Origin: a virus
Length of the DNA stretch: 28,577 nucleotides
Strand: one strand, 5' to 3'
Virus record (IMG/VR): IMGVR_UViG_3300025483_000053
Span: 1 to 28,577 of that record
Shown: piece after piece, positions 1 to 6,281 of the stretch
Position numbering within the stretch: the stretch's first letter is position 1
Layout of the letters: the number at the start of each line of letters is the position of its first letter
Made by a program: the position numbers and the translations under genes
The notes under the pieces: model-generated
Databases searched by the model: none
What the model saw: the letters and a program-made list of their open reading frames with translations, nothing else
Told to the model about the DNA's origin: nothing

Positions 1-4
1 AATA

Positions 5-112
5 ATGACTAAAGTAAAAGAAGCAAACGAAGAGGTTGAAAATGGCATATATGACCCAATGCTTGAGGTTGCAAAACACATACTAAATAACTATAAGATT
101 GAACGTAGGTAG
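5..112 (+). CDS. Small hypothetical protein (possibly C-terminal part of a larger gene)
   Basis: An open frame from ATG at 5 to TAG encodes 35 residues, ending in YDPMLEVAKHILNNYKIERR. It stays open to the left edge, so it may be the tail of a longer gene. The A/T-rich start context would also fit a genuine small gene. No family was recognised. It precedes a leader repeat and the 79-residue gene at 177. Confidence 0.4.
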   Translation: MTKVKEANEEVENGIYDPMLEVAKHILNNYKIERR

Positions 113-115
113 CTT

Positions 116-151
116 ATTGTTGCTAACGGAAATGGTTAAGGTTAGTTGCGT
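116..151 (+). repeat. Leader repeat, copy Y
   Basis: A 36-nt segment beginning ATTGTTGCTAACG and ending TAGTTGCGT lies in the leader of the next gene. It matches 4335-4370 at about 26 of 36 positions without gaps. A looser third copy is at 4047-4083. Its function is unknown; it may be an RNA leader element or a binding site. Confidence 0.5.
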
Positions 152-176
152 GAATAAATTAATAAATAATATAAAA

Positions 177-416
177 ATGACAGGACAAGAATATATAGAT
201 TTAAGTAAAGTGAAAATTAGAGGTTTACACGAAGAAGATGGAATACACATACCTATTGAAGATGTAATAAGGTTATTAGATGACTATAAAAAGCAATTAA
301 CTTTAACCGATGTTAGCAGTATGTTTTCTGCTAAACAAATGGAACAAGCTTACAATGATGGTGTAGAAGCTGTAGAACAAAGATGTGGCGAATTTGACAT
401 AGAAAATTACTACTAA
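177..416 (+). CDS. Hypothetical phage protein (79 aa)
   Basis: The ATG at 177 was chosen over an in-frame upstream ATG at 99. It follows an A/T-rich stretch like that before the other genes here, and an earlier start would overlap the preceding gene and run through the leader repeat. The protein begins MTGQEYIDLSKVKIRGL, is acidic and probably helical, and ends EFDIENYY. No family was recognised. It is followed by a pair of constant-loop hairpins and then the RepA-like ATPase gene, so it probably belongs to the early rightward transcript. Confidence 0.6.
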   Translation: MTGQEYIDLSKVKIRGLHEEDGIHIPIEDVIRLLDDYKKQLTLTDVSSMFSAKQMEQAYNDGVEAVEQRCGEFDIENYY

Positions 417-423
417 CACCAAG

Positions 424-480
424 ATAAAAACACGTTTTAATGTGTTTTATCGACTGTTGACCAACGTTTTAATGTTGGTG
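424..480 (+). repeat. Tandem constant-loop hairpin pair, copy 1
   Basis: Two hairpins sit between the 79-aa gene and the ATPase gene. The first pairs AAAACAC with GTGTTTT. The second pairs ACCAAC with GTTGGT. Both have the loop GTTTTAAT. The arrangement recurs at 4646-4700 with a different first stem that still pairs. No U-run follows the second hairpin, so it does not look like a simple terminator. It is more likely a leader RNA structure or processing site. Confidence 0.65.
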
Positions 481-504
481 TTAAATTAATAAAACTAAAA
501 ATAA

Positions 505-1362
505 ATGAGCGAAAAACAAAAAGAAGAACAACACGAGCATATCTTATCTATGCAAATGATACAAGAAGAATGTGCTATTAACATTAATGAAAAGATAGAG
601 CATCCTCCAGTAGCAATTAGCTATAAGACGAAAGAAGTAGTAACGAGAGATGGAGAGATTAAAGAGTTTCCTATACCAATAGGTACTTATGGTAACTTTA
701 GCTTTATACAAGCACCTCCAAAGTCTATGAAAACGTTTTTCGTTAGTTTGTTAGGCTCTGCTTATTGTAACCCAAATGGAACTCATACATCAGGATTAAG
801 TTCTTTTAGAGAAGACAGAGAGTATATTCATTTCGATACAGAGCAGGGAGACTGGCATTCACAGCGTGTATTTAAACGTATTCAGTGGATGAATAAAGAA
901 TCTAACTTAGACTTCTATCATACATTTGCATTAAGAAAAATAGGGTTTAGAGATAGAATAAACTTTATAGAATATTATTTACAATCATTAACAGATGCTG
1001 GTAAGAAGATAGGTGTTGTAGTTATTGATGGTGTGGCAGATTTAGTTTCTGATGCAAACAATCTTGAGGAATCAAACCTCGTAGTACAGAAGATTATGGC
1101 TTGGACAACTATTTACGATTGTCATATCATTACAGTAATACACAGTAACTTTGGCTCAGATAAGCCTACTGGTCATTTAGGTAGTTTCTTAGAGAAGAAA
1201 GCAGAGACTCAGATACAATTAGAGAGAGACCCTAACAAGCTAGGTGCTATAACAGTATCTTGTAAGAGAAGTAGAAATACACCATTTGAGCAGTTTGATT
1301 TTAGATTAGACGAGAATGGTTTACCTAAAGTAGATAACCCAGATGATGTTTATAGTTTCTAA
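505..1362 (+). CDS. RepA-like AAA/RecA-fold ATPase (putative replicative helicase)
   Basis: This 285-residue protein has a RecA-type ATPase core. A degenerate Walker A, APPKSMKT, is at residues 70-77. EYIHFDTEQ near 107-115 fits the catalytic acidic strand of RepA/DnaB-like ATPases. Walker B, VVVID, is at 171-175, followed by a sensor-like strand ending ITVIHSN. Phage and plasmid relatives are hexameric ATPases thought to act as replicative helicases or helicase loaders, and the neighbouring phosphoesterase, nuclease and resolvase genes fit a replication role. Walker A has Met where Gly is usual before Lys-Thr. The fold is well supported; the exact activity is inferred. Confidence 0.8.
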   Translation: MSEKQKEEQHEHILSMQMIQEECAININEKIEHPPVAISYKTKEVVTRDGEIKEFPIPIGTYGNFSFIQAPPKSMKTFFVSLLGSAYCNPNGTHTSGLSSFREDREYIHFDTEQGDWHSQRVFKRIQWMNKESNLDFYHTFALRKIGFRDRINFIEYYLQSLTDAGKKIGVVVIDGVADLVSDANNLEESNLVVQKIMAWTTIYDCHIITVIHSNFGSDKPTGHLGSFLEKKAETQIQLERDPNKLGAITVSCKRSRNTPFEQFDFRLDENGLPKVDNPDDVYSF

Positions 1363-1406
1363 TAACTATAGTTGCAAAATAAGTAATAATTGATTAAATT
1401 TATATA

Positions 1407-2120
1407 ATGAAAGATTTTAGACCAAGATTAAAAGGAAATATATTAAAGGCTTACAATTACTTAGTAGGTAAAGAGGATAGGATATTAGTAATTGGTGACT
1501 TACACGAACCATTTTGTTTAGATGGTTACCTAGAGCATTGTAAAGAGATTTACGCAAAGCATAACTGTAATAAGGTTATCTTTATTGGAGATGTTATTGA
1601 TAACCACTATAGCTCTTATCACGACCCAGACCCTGATGGATTAGGTGGAGGAGATGAATTAGACCAAGCTATCAAGAAATTAGCAGAATGGTATAAAGCA
1701 TTCCCTAATGCAGATGTATGTATCGGTAACCACGATAGAATTATATCTCGTAAAGCATTTAGTTCTGGAGTACCTAAGAGATGGGTTAAGTCATTTGGAG
1801 AGGTATTAGAAACTCCTAACTGGAATTACGATACTAGATTTGTATATGACGGTGTTCAATATATTCACGGAGAGTCAGGTAGAGCTACTAAGAAAGCTAA
1901 AGATGATATGATGAGTACAGTACAAGGTCATAGACATACAGAAATGTTTACAGAGTTTGTTGTAGGTGCTAATTACAAAGTGTTTGGTTGTGCAGTAGGA
2001 TGTGGTATAGATAGTAAATCTTATGCTATGGCTTACGGTAAGAACTTTAAGAAACCTGCTATTGGTTGTGCAGTTGTATTTGGTGGTAAACACGCTATTA
2101 ACGAACCTATGCACTTATAA
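1407..2120 (+). CDS. Calcineurin-like metallophosphoesterase
   Basis: The 237-residue protein carries the metal-binding motifs of the calcineurin-like phosphoesterase superfamily in order: GDLHE (D31, H33), GDVIDNH (D62), GNHD (N108, H109), a YIHGE His, and the late GHRHT motif. Relatives use a two-metal centre to cleave phosphomono- or phosphodiesters, including nucleic acids and nucleotides. Its place between the RepA-like ATPase and a nuclease suggests DNA processing during replication or recombination, but the substrate cannot be read from sequence. Its stop overlaps the next start as TAATG, indicating translational coupling. Confidence 0.88.
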   Translation: MKDFRPRLKGNILKAYNYLVGKEDRILVIGDLHEPFCLDGYLEHCKEIYAKHNCNKVIFIGDVIDNHYSSYHDPDPDGLGGGDELDQAIKKLAEWYKAFPNADVCIGNHDRIISRKAFSSGVPKRWVKSFGEVLETPNWNYDTRFVYDGVQYIHGESGRATKKAKDDMMSTVQGHRHTEMFTEFVVGANYKVFGCAVGCGIDSKSYAMAYGKNFKKPAIGCAVVFGGKHAINEPMHL

Positions 2121-2515
2121 TGACAGAGCAGTCAACTATAGACTTCTTAAATAAAAAAGTAGGAACTAAGTTATCGTTAGTATCTGACAAGTATAGTAGT
2201 TACGATGCTAGTGATGACAACTACATAGTTGAAATAAAGAATAGAAGAGCTTATTACAGAGATAAATTGATAGAGGCTATGAAGTTATACAAAAACTACC
2301 AAGCCTCACAATTATCTAATAAACAATTCCTTTATGTAGTTACTGATGAGAAAGGAGTATGGGTATTTAATATATCTAAGAATATAAAAGCTGTTGTTAA
2401 AATGCCTGTTAAAGGTATAGAATGTCCTAAGACTACAGACTTTAAATCTAATGATAAGATAATTAAATATTCTTATGTGTTACCAGAGCTTATGTCTAAA
2501 AAATTGGAAATATGA
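2120..2515 (+). CDS. Putative PD-(D/E)XK-type endonuclease
   Basis: The 131-residue protein has an N-terminal arrangement compatible with a PD-(D/E)XK core: D29, then about nine residues later an E38-x-K40 pair in IVEIKNRRAYY. A helix (IEAMKLYKNYQAS) and a strand (FLYVVTDEKGVWVF) follow, as in small Holliday-junction resolvase or VRR-type nucleases. It is coupled to the phosphoesterase gene upstream and overlaps the RusA-like gene downstream by 4 nt (ATGA), consistent with a recombination cassette. The assignment comes from motif pattern and context. It could instead be a catalytically inactive phage protein. Confidence 0.55.
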   Translation: MTEQSTIDFLNKKVGTKLSLVSDKYSSYDASDDNYIVEIKNRRAYYRDKLIEAMKLYKNYQASQLSNKQFLYVVTDEKGVWVFNISKNIKAVVKMPVKGIECPKTTDFKSNDKIIKYSYVLPELMSKKLEI

Positions 2516-2907
2516 TACATAAGATAGAATCGCCATTATTTGTAACGTTGCCTAGAAAGACAACTAAAGACAAAAGGATTTCTTTAAATATGAATACATA
2601 TCGTAATTTACATCACAGAACTAATAACGATGCTAAGAAAATGTATCACGAATTAATGAGATACAACTTAGAGGGTTTAAAGATAAATACACCAGTAGAG
2701 ATTACTTATAAAGTATTTAAAGGCTCTAAGAGACGCTTAGACAAGATGAATGTTATATCAGTAGTTAGTAAATACTTACTTGACTCTATTACAGAGTATG
2801 GTTGCTGGGAAGATGATAATGATGACTTTGTAAAAAAAGAAACAGTATTACCAACAGAACTAGATAGAGAAAGACCAAGAGTAGAAATAATAATCAAAGA
2901 GATATAA
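2512..2907 (+). CDS. rusA: RusA-family Holliday junction resolvase
   Basis: The 131-residue protein matches the RusA layout. A basic N-terminal half precedes the RRLDKMNVISVVSKYLLDSI segment, equivalent to the RusA D-x-x-N region. The acidic CWEDDNDDFVKKE segment supplies the metal-binding aspartates, and the C-terminal strand is RPRVEIIIKEI. RusA enzymes are small dimeric, Mg-dependent nucleases that cut four-way junctions. In phages they resolve branched replication intermediates before packaging. The start overlaps the previous gene by ATGA, and the next gene begins immediately after the stop. The length is typical for the family. Confidence 0.8.
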   Translation: MIHKIESPLFVTLPRKTTKDKRISLNMNTYRNLHHRTNNDAKKMYHELMRYNLEGLKINTPVEITYKVFKGSKRRLDKMNVISVVSKYLLDSITEYGCWEDDNDDFVKKETVLPTELDRERPRVEIIIKEI

Positions 2908-3444
2908 ATGTTAGAATTATTAGCAACAAAACACGATGATTGGGTTAGAATAGCTTTTAGTATGACTGGAAATATGGATGACGCACAAGATTTGGTGCAG
3001 GATATGTATCTAAGGTTAGATAGATTGGGTAAAACAAAAGAGCAAATATCATACAAAGATACAGTAAATAGGTATTTTATTTGGACTGTTTTATTTAATA
3101 TGTTTAAAGTATCTAAGAGAACTAAAGTTTACAAAAAGTTAGATACTTGTGAGTTAGTTGGAAATGAAGAGTTGAAAGACTCTAATTACGATGTTGATGA
3201 GGATTATTCTTTTGATGCTTTAAGCGCTAGAGTAAAGGATATAGTTAAAGAATGGAAAGTTTACGACAGACAATTATTTGACTTATATTTTATGCAGGGT
3301 CAGTCTTTAAGGCAGATAGCAAACGGAGCAGGTATTGGACTAAACTCTATACATAACTCAATTAAGAGCTATAGGGATATACTTAGGCAAGAGTTATCAG
3401 AAGATTTAATGGATTACTTTAACGGAGATTATGATAAAATATAA
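2908..3444 (+). CDS. Phage-encoded sigma-70-like RNA polymerase factor
   Basis: The 178-residue protein has the two-domain form of a small sigma factor. A region 2 core lies near residues 10-65, with the typical DDAQDLVQDMYLRL helix. A region 4 helix-turn-helix spans about 120-160 (YFMQGQSLRQIANGAGIGLNSIH). It resembles sigma-like factors often annotated in Bacteroidetes phages. Such a protein would direct the host core polymerase to particular promoters. It is the best candidate reader of the motif repeated before the packaging and structural blocks (5878, 14130, 22305, 24929 and 27204). That link is inference; the fold is not in much doubt. Confidence 0.8.
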   Translation: MLELLATKHDDWVRIAFSMTGNMDDAQDLVQDMYLRLDRLGKTKEQISYKDTVNRYFIWTVLFNMFKVSKRTKVYKKLDTCELVGNEELKDSNYDVDEDYSFDALSARVKDIVKEWKVYDRQLFDLYFMQGQSLRQIANGAGIGLNSIHNSIKSYRDILRQELSEDLMDYFNGDYDKI

Positions 3445-3447
3445 ATT

Positions 3448-3945
3448 ATGAAACAAGATAAATATTATTTAGATTTAGAAGAAAGAGGTTACTATAACAC
3501 CATAGACAAAAGGTCAAAAGATTATAGAGAGTATAAGCAATGGAAAGCTACTAAGGTAGAAGAAGGTTACAAGTCACATAAGAAAAGTGTAGAGAAGCAA
3601 TCTAAAGGACTAGGAGACACTATTGCGAAGATAACTAAAGCAACTGGTATAGATAGGGTTGTTAAGTTTATAGCAGGAGAAGATTGTGGGTGTGACGAAA
3701 GACAAGAGAGGTTTAACAAAGACTTTAAGTATAAGAATGTTAAGTGTCTTAAAGAAGATGACTATAAGTATCTATCTAACTTTCTAGCTAATAAGAAAAC
3801 TACAATTAGTTATGACGACAGGGTTAGGGTAATAGGAATATACAACTATGTATTTATTACCAACGAGAAAAGAACTACAAGTTGCTCGTCCTGTATAAGT
3901 AAAATAGTTAAAAACCTAGAAAGGTATATGAAGAATTACCAGTAA
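3448..3945 (+). CDS. Conserved phage protein with CGC and CSSC cysteine motifs
   Basis: The 165-residue protein has a Lys-rich N-terminus, then a segment GLGDTIAKITKATGIDRVV followed by EDCGCDERQERFN, near residues 54-90. This amphipathic helix plus Cys-Gly-Cys pattern recurs in proteins of Bacteroidetes phages as I recall the family, but I know of no established function. A second Cys pair, TTSCSSCISKIV, is near the C-terminus. The paired cysteines could bind metal or form disulfides. It is the last gene before a strong terminator and probably shares a transcript with the sigma factor gene 3 nt upstream. Confidence 0.6.
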   Translation: MKQDKYYLDLEERGYYNTIDKRSKDYREYKQWKATKVEEGYKSHKKSVEKQSKGLGDTIAKITKATGIDRVVKFIAGEDCGCDERQERFNKDFKYKNVKCLKEDDYKYLSNFLANKKTTISYDDRVRVIGIYNYVFITNEKRTTSCSSCISKIVKNLERYMKNYQ

Positions 3946-3950
3946 TAATT

Positions 3951-3978
3951 AGCCTAGCAGTAAAATGTTAGGCTTTTT
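3951..3978 (+). terminator. Rho-independent terminator of the first rightward operon
   Basis: AGCCTA (3951-3956) pairs with TAGGCT (3969-3974), with one extra G-U pair possible at the loop end, and a run of T residues follows. It lies a few bases after the 165-residue gene. Confidence 0.8.
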
Positions 3979-3990
3979 AGTTAAATAAAG

Positions 3991-4021
3991 TTGTGTATGT
4001 CAAATATATTTCGTATGTTTG
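3991..4021 (+). promoter_or_regulatory. Bacteroidetes-type promoter (TTG-N20-TATGTTTG)
   Basis: TTG at 3991-3993 and TATGTTTG at 4014-4021 are separated by 20 nt. This matches the Bacteroidetes -33/-7 consensus (TTG ... TAnnTTTG). It lies directly after the terminator and about 100 bp before the gene at 4123. The -7 box is part of CGTATGTTTG, which recurs on the minus strand at 7881-7890 and 9960-9969. Confidence 0.7.
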
Positions 4022-4046
4022 CTACTCAATATAAAACTATATAGTT

Positions 4047-4083
4047 ATGTTGCCTACAACTTAGTTGTGTATGACACTTTGCG
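4047..4083 (+). repeat. Leader repeat, copy Z
   Basis: The right half, TAGTTGTGTATG followed by GCG, aligns with the leader repeat at 4335-4370. The left half, ATGTTGCCTACAAC, is looser. ACAAC and GTTGT can form a small hairpin within it. It lies in the 5' leader of the gene at 4123. Confidence 0.4.
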
Positions 4084-4122
4084 CTCACAGAAATTAATTA
4101 ATAACAAATAAATATATATATA

Positions 4123-4332
4123 ATGGAAGAAGAAAGTAAGAATACAGAAAAGCAATGTGATATACACGTTGTTAACTACTGTACCGATGACGAAAAAGAC
4201 GAGCCTTGGTATGAAAGCGAGGACTGTGAAGATTGTGTTGCTGAAGCTGAAGAAAGTGGATTTGAATACGAACATAACTTTACTTGGGAAAACGGTACTT
4301 GGGTGTGTGACCAATGTGGACAACCACAATAG
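4123..4332 (+). CDS. Small acidic protein with zinc-ribbon-like CxxC pairs
   Basis: The 69-residue, very acidic protein contains CEDC near the middle and CDQC near the C-terminus, spaced like the two knuckles of a small zinc ribbon. Two further Cys lie near the N-terminus. A DNA, RNA or protein adaptor role is possible, but no family was recognised. It is the first gene after the 3991-4021 promoter and has a leader of about 100 nt. A second frame over the same bases is a shadow. The start follows the usual A/T-rich leader. Confidence 0.65.
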   Translation: MEEESKNTEKQCDIHVVNYCTDDEKDEPWYESEDCEDCVAEAEESGFEYEHNFTWENGTWVCDQCGQPQ

Positions 4333-4334
4333 GT

Positions 4335-4370
4335 ATTGTAGTTAACGTAATTGTGTATGCCTAGTAGCGT
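4335..4370 (+). repeat. Leader repeat, copy X
   Basis: This 36-nt segment begins ATTGTAGTTAACG and ends CTAGTAGCGT. It matches 116-151 at about 26 of 36 positions and contains TTGTGTATG, shared with 3991 and 4065. It forms most of the leader of the gene at 4414. Confidence 0.5.
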
Positions 4371-4413
4371 AAAAATAGAAACAAATATTAATTAACAAAT
4401 AAAACTTATAAAA

Positions 4414-4626
4414 ATGACTAAAGAAACGATAAAAGAACAACCTGAGCTATTAGGTATAAACGTTGTTAGCAACTGTGCTACTTACTCAATTACACCACAA
4501 ATTAGGTATAAAAAAACTACAATTGACTTAGGTAATGGGTTGGCAAAAGAAGAATATAGACTACAACAAAGATGGCAAGGAAGCGATGGCTCTGAAGATT
4601 GGCAATGGATTGAATATGTAGAGTAG
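4414..4626 (+). CDS. Hypothetical phage protein (70 aa)
   Basis: The 70-residue protein begins MTKETIKEQPELLGINVV and ends in an aromatic segment, RWQGSDGSEDWQWIEYVE, suggesting a small beta-rich fold. No family was recognised. An A/T-rich leader carrying repeat copy X precedes it, and the second copy of the paired constant-loop hairpins follows. Its neighbours are small early-type genes of unknown role. Confidence 0.6.
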   Translation: MTKETIKEQPELLGINVVSNCATYSITPQIRYKKTTIDLGNGLAKEEYRLQQRWQGSDGSEDWQWIEYVE

Positions 4627-4645
4627 CATTGTTGCTAACACTAAG

Positions 4646-4700
4646 ATAAAGAACGTTTTAATGTTCTTTATTAACTGTTGACCAACGTTTTAATGTTGGT
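4646..4700 (+). repeat. Tandem constant-loop hairpin pair, copy 2
   Basis: The first hairpin pairs ATAAAGAAC with GTTCTTTAT, and the second pairs ACCAAC with GTTGGT. Both loops are GTTTTAAT. The first stem differs from the copy at 424-450 yet remains fully paired, indicating selection for structure. The element again lies in an intergenic leader, here before the gene at 4726. Confidence 0.65.
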
Positions 4701-4725
4701 ATTAAATTAACTAAAAAATAAATAA

Positions 4726-4932
4726 ATGAAGACAGATTACAGATTTTGGGAACAGAACTTAAACCCAATTACAATGCTACCAGATGATAAAAAGAACTAT
4801 AGCTCATCTTGGGATTTAGACGAGATGGATAAGTCTCAAAAGAAAAGGGAGGCTATACAAGAAAGACAAGCTATTAGAGAAGAAACTGAAAGAATTAATG
4901 CTAAAATTAAAAAAGTAGGTAAGTTTTGGTAA
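4726..4932 (+). CDS. Hypothetical phage protein (68 aa)
   Basis: The 68-residue protein has a Trp/Asn-containing N-terminus and a highly charged helical C-terminal half (KKREAIQERQAIREETE), likely coiled-coil. No family was recognised. Its last codons overlap the start of the 5'-3' exonuclease gene, so the two are probably translationally coupled and this protein may act with the exonuclease. That is inference from position only. Confidence 0.6.
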   Translation: MKTDYRFWEQNLNPITMLPDDKKNYSSSWDLDEMDKSQKKREAIQERQAIREETERINAKIKKVGKFW

Positions 4933-5660
4933 TATTATTTGACGCAGACAGCCTTATTTACGCATCTTGCTTTGATTCTAACAAAGAGTCTAGTGAGGAG
5001 TGGTTAACAATAGATAAGGCTTACGAAAAGTTTCAAGAAGGACTTGATAAGATATTTGCTGAATTAGAAGAGCAAGTAGAAGTAGAGAAGTTTATAGTAT
5101 GTAATGGCTCTAAAGGTAATTTTAGACACGACATATCTAAAAAGTATAAAGCTAATAGAACAGGAGAGAAGCCTCCAATACTAGGTAAGCTACATAGTTT
5201 AGTTAAGAAGAAATATCGCTCTCATTATGGATTAGGAGTAGAAACAGATGATGTTGTAGCTACACTATGGAAAAGAGTTACTAATGAAAGAGGTATAGAC
5301 TCTGTTATAATAGTTTCTATAGATAAAGACTATAAGCAATTTCCTTGTTGGTTTTATGATTATCATTGGAAAAAGAAAACACTATCTAAGATATCAGAAG
5401 AAGAAGCTACTATTAACTTTTATACACAAATGATTGTAGGTGATTCAGCAGACAATATTAAGTATTGTAAGGGTTATGGAAAGGTTTACGCTAGAAAGCT
5501 CTTAGAAGACGTTAAAACACCATTCTCAGCTACAAGAAGAGTTTATACATTGTTTAAAGAAGTGTATGGAGATGAAGCTAAAGAGAAATACAATGAATGT
5601 AAAGCATTATTAACATTAAAAACGGATTGCGATGATAGAATCAGGATACAAGGGAAGTGA
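4926..5660 (+). CDS. FEN/T7 gp6-type 5'-3' exonuclease
   Basis: The 244-residue protein is a structure-specific 5' nuclease. It has the N-terminal FDAD (D6, D8), a helical-arch type segment FRHDISKKYKANR, GVETDDVVA (E106, D108, D109), SIDKDYKQF (D133, D135), VGDSADNI (D173, D176) and a helix-hairpin-helix-like GYGKVYARKLL. Such enzymes remove RNA primers and flaps or degrade host DNA. The start must be TTG at 4926: the frame meets a stop at 4920, no ATG is available, and VILFDAD is the normal N-terminus of the family. It overlaps both neighbouring genes. Confidence 0.85.
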   Translation: MVILFDADSLIYASCFDSNKESSEEWLTIDKAYEKFQEGLDKIFAELEEQVEVEKFIVCNGSKGNFRHDISKKYKANRTGEKPPILGKLHSLVKKKYRSHYGLGVETDDVVATLWKRVTNERGIDSVIIVSIDKDYKQFPCWFYDYHWKKKTLSKISEEEATINFYTQMIVGDSADNIKYCKGYGKVYARKLLEDVKTPFSATRRVYTLFKEVYGDEAKEKYNECKALLTLKTDCDDRIRIQGK

Positions 5661-5877
5661 TGATGAGATAACTAAGGCTTACTATGAGATTTATATGTAT
5701 AACTTACAGCAAGGTTTATTGACTTTAGATGAGTGTAATTGGGATTTAGAGATGTTAGAAGAGGAAGAAGAATATCTTGCTTGTGCTGGAGTGTTTAGAG
5801 CTATGAATAACTATGAAGCTGTTAAGGATGAAAGGTTTAGTGAGTTGTGGATAGAGCTTAACGGTAATACAGAATAA
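5632..5877 (+). CDS. Small acidic hypothetical protein (81 aa)
   Basis: The 81-residue acidic protein, with a run of glutamates (LEMLEEEEEY) mid-way, overlaps the exonuclease gene by 29 nt in another frame. The overlap is longer than usual here. However, the frame stays open to just before the terminase block, its composition looks protein-like, and without it a 217-bp gap would be left. No family was recognised. A late-type motif begins immediately after its stop. Confidence 0.55.
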   Translation: MIESGYKGSDDEITKAYYEIYMYNLQQGLLTLDECNWDLEMLEEEEEYLACAGVFRAMNNYEAVKDERFSELWIELNGNTE

Positions 5878-5899
5878 TTAAAAGTAGTTATCTTAATAT
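5878..5899 (+). promoter_or_regulatory. Candidate phage late promoter motif, copy A
   Basis: TTAAAAGTAGTTATCTTA is followed by ATAT. It is one of five near-identical copies on the + strand, each before a packaging or structural block. Here it abuts the ATG at 5898, so a transcript from it would be leaderless or nearly so. Confidence 0.6.
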
Positions 5900-6281
5900 G
5901 AATAGTAAAGAGATAAAGCCAACTGATGGCAGAAAAGGTAATTCTAGGAAGAAATCTATACCTAAGTTACCCATACCTCAAGGAGAGAGGTCTAACAAAC
6001 CAGCACTTAACCAAGCAAAGAAGAGTCGTAAGAAACAATATGCAAAGAAAGCTATCAAGAATGTATTTGGTAGTGAAGTTGCTATGTTTGAGTCTATGGC
6101 TAAGAAAGCTAAAGAGGGTAGCTACAACCATATGAAACTACTTACTGATATGATGTATGAAGAAGATAAGGATAATACAGGAACAACTGTTAAAGCTCCT
6201 GTCATTAACTTTATAGGTGATAGCGAGATAAGTAAGAAGGTTAAGGAAAAGATTATAGACGTAACACCTAAAGATGAGTAA
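5898..6281 (+). CDS. Putative terminase small subunit
   Basis: The 127-residue protein has a Lys/Arg-rich N-terminal half that could bind DNA, then a helical segment (NVFGSEVAMFESMAKKAK) and an acidic C-terminal part ending IDVTPKDE. It lies directly upstream of the large terminase gene and overlaps it by 8 nt, the standard position of the DNA-recognition subunit of the packaging motor. Sequence similarity to known small terminases is not evident by eye, so the call rests on context, size and charge. It starts right at late motif copy A. Confidence 0.6.
   Translation: MNSKEIKPTDGRKGNSRKKSIPKLPIPQGERSNKPALNQAKKSRKKQYAKKAIKNVFGSEVAMFESMAKKAKEGSYNHMKLLTDMMYEEDKDNTGTTVKAPVINFIGDSEISKKVKEKIIDVTPKDE

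Noticed and set aside
1875-3056. Leftward frames at 1875-2114 and 2706-3056
   Set aside because: They lie opposite the phosphoesterase, resolvase and sigma genes, which have clear family motifs. The leftward products have biased composition (Ser/Thr/Tyr-rich) and no leader context.
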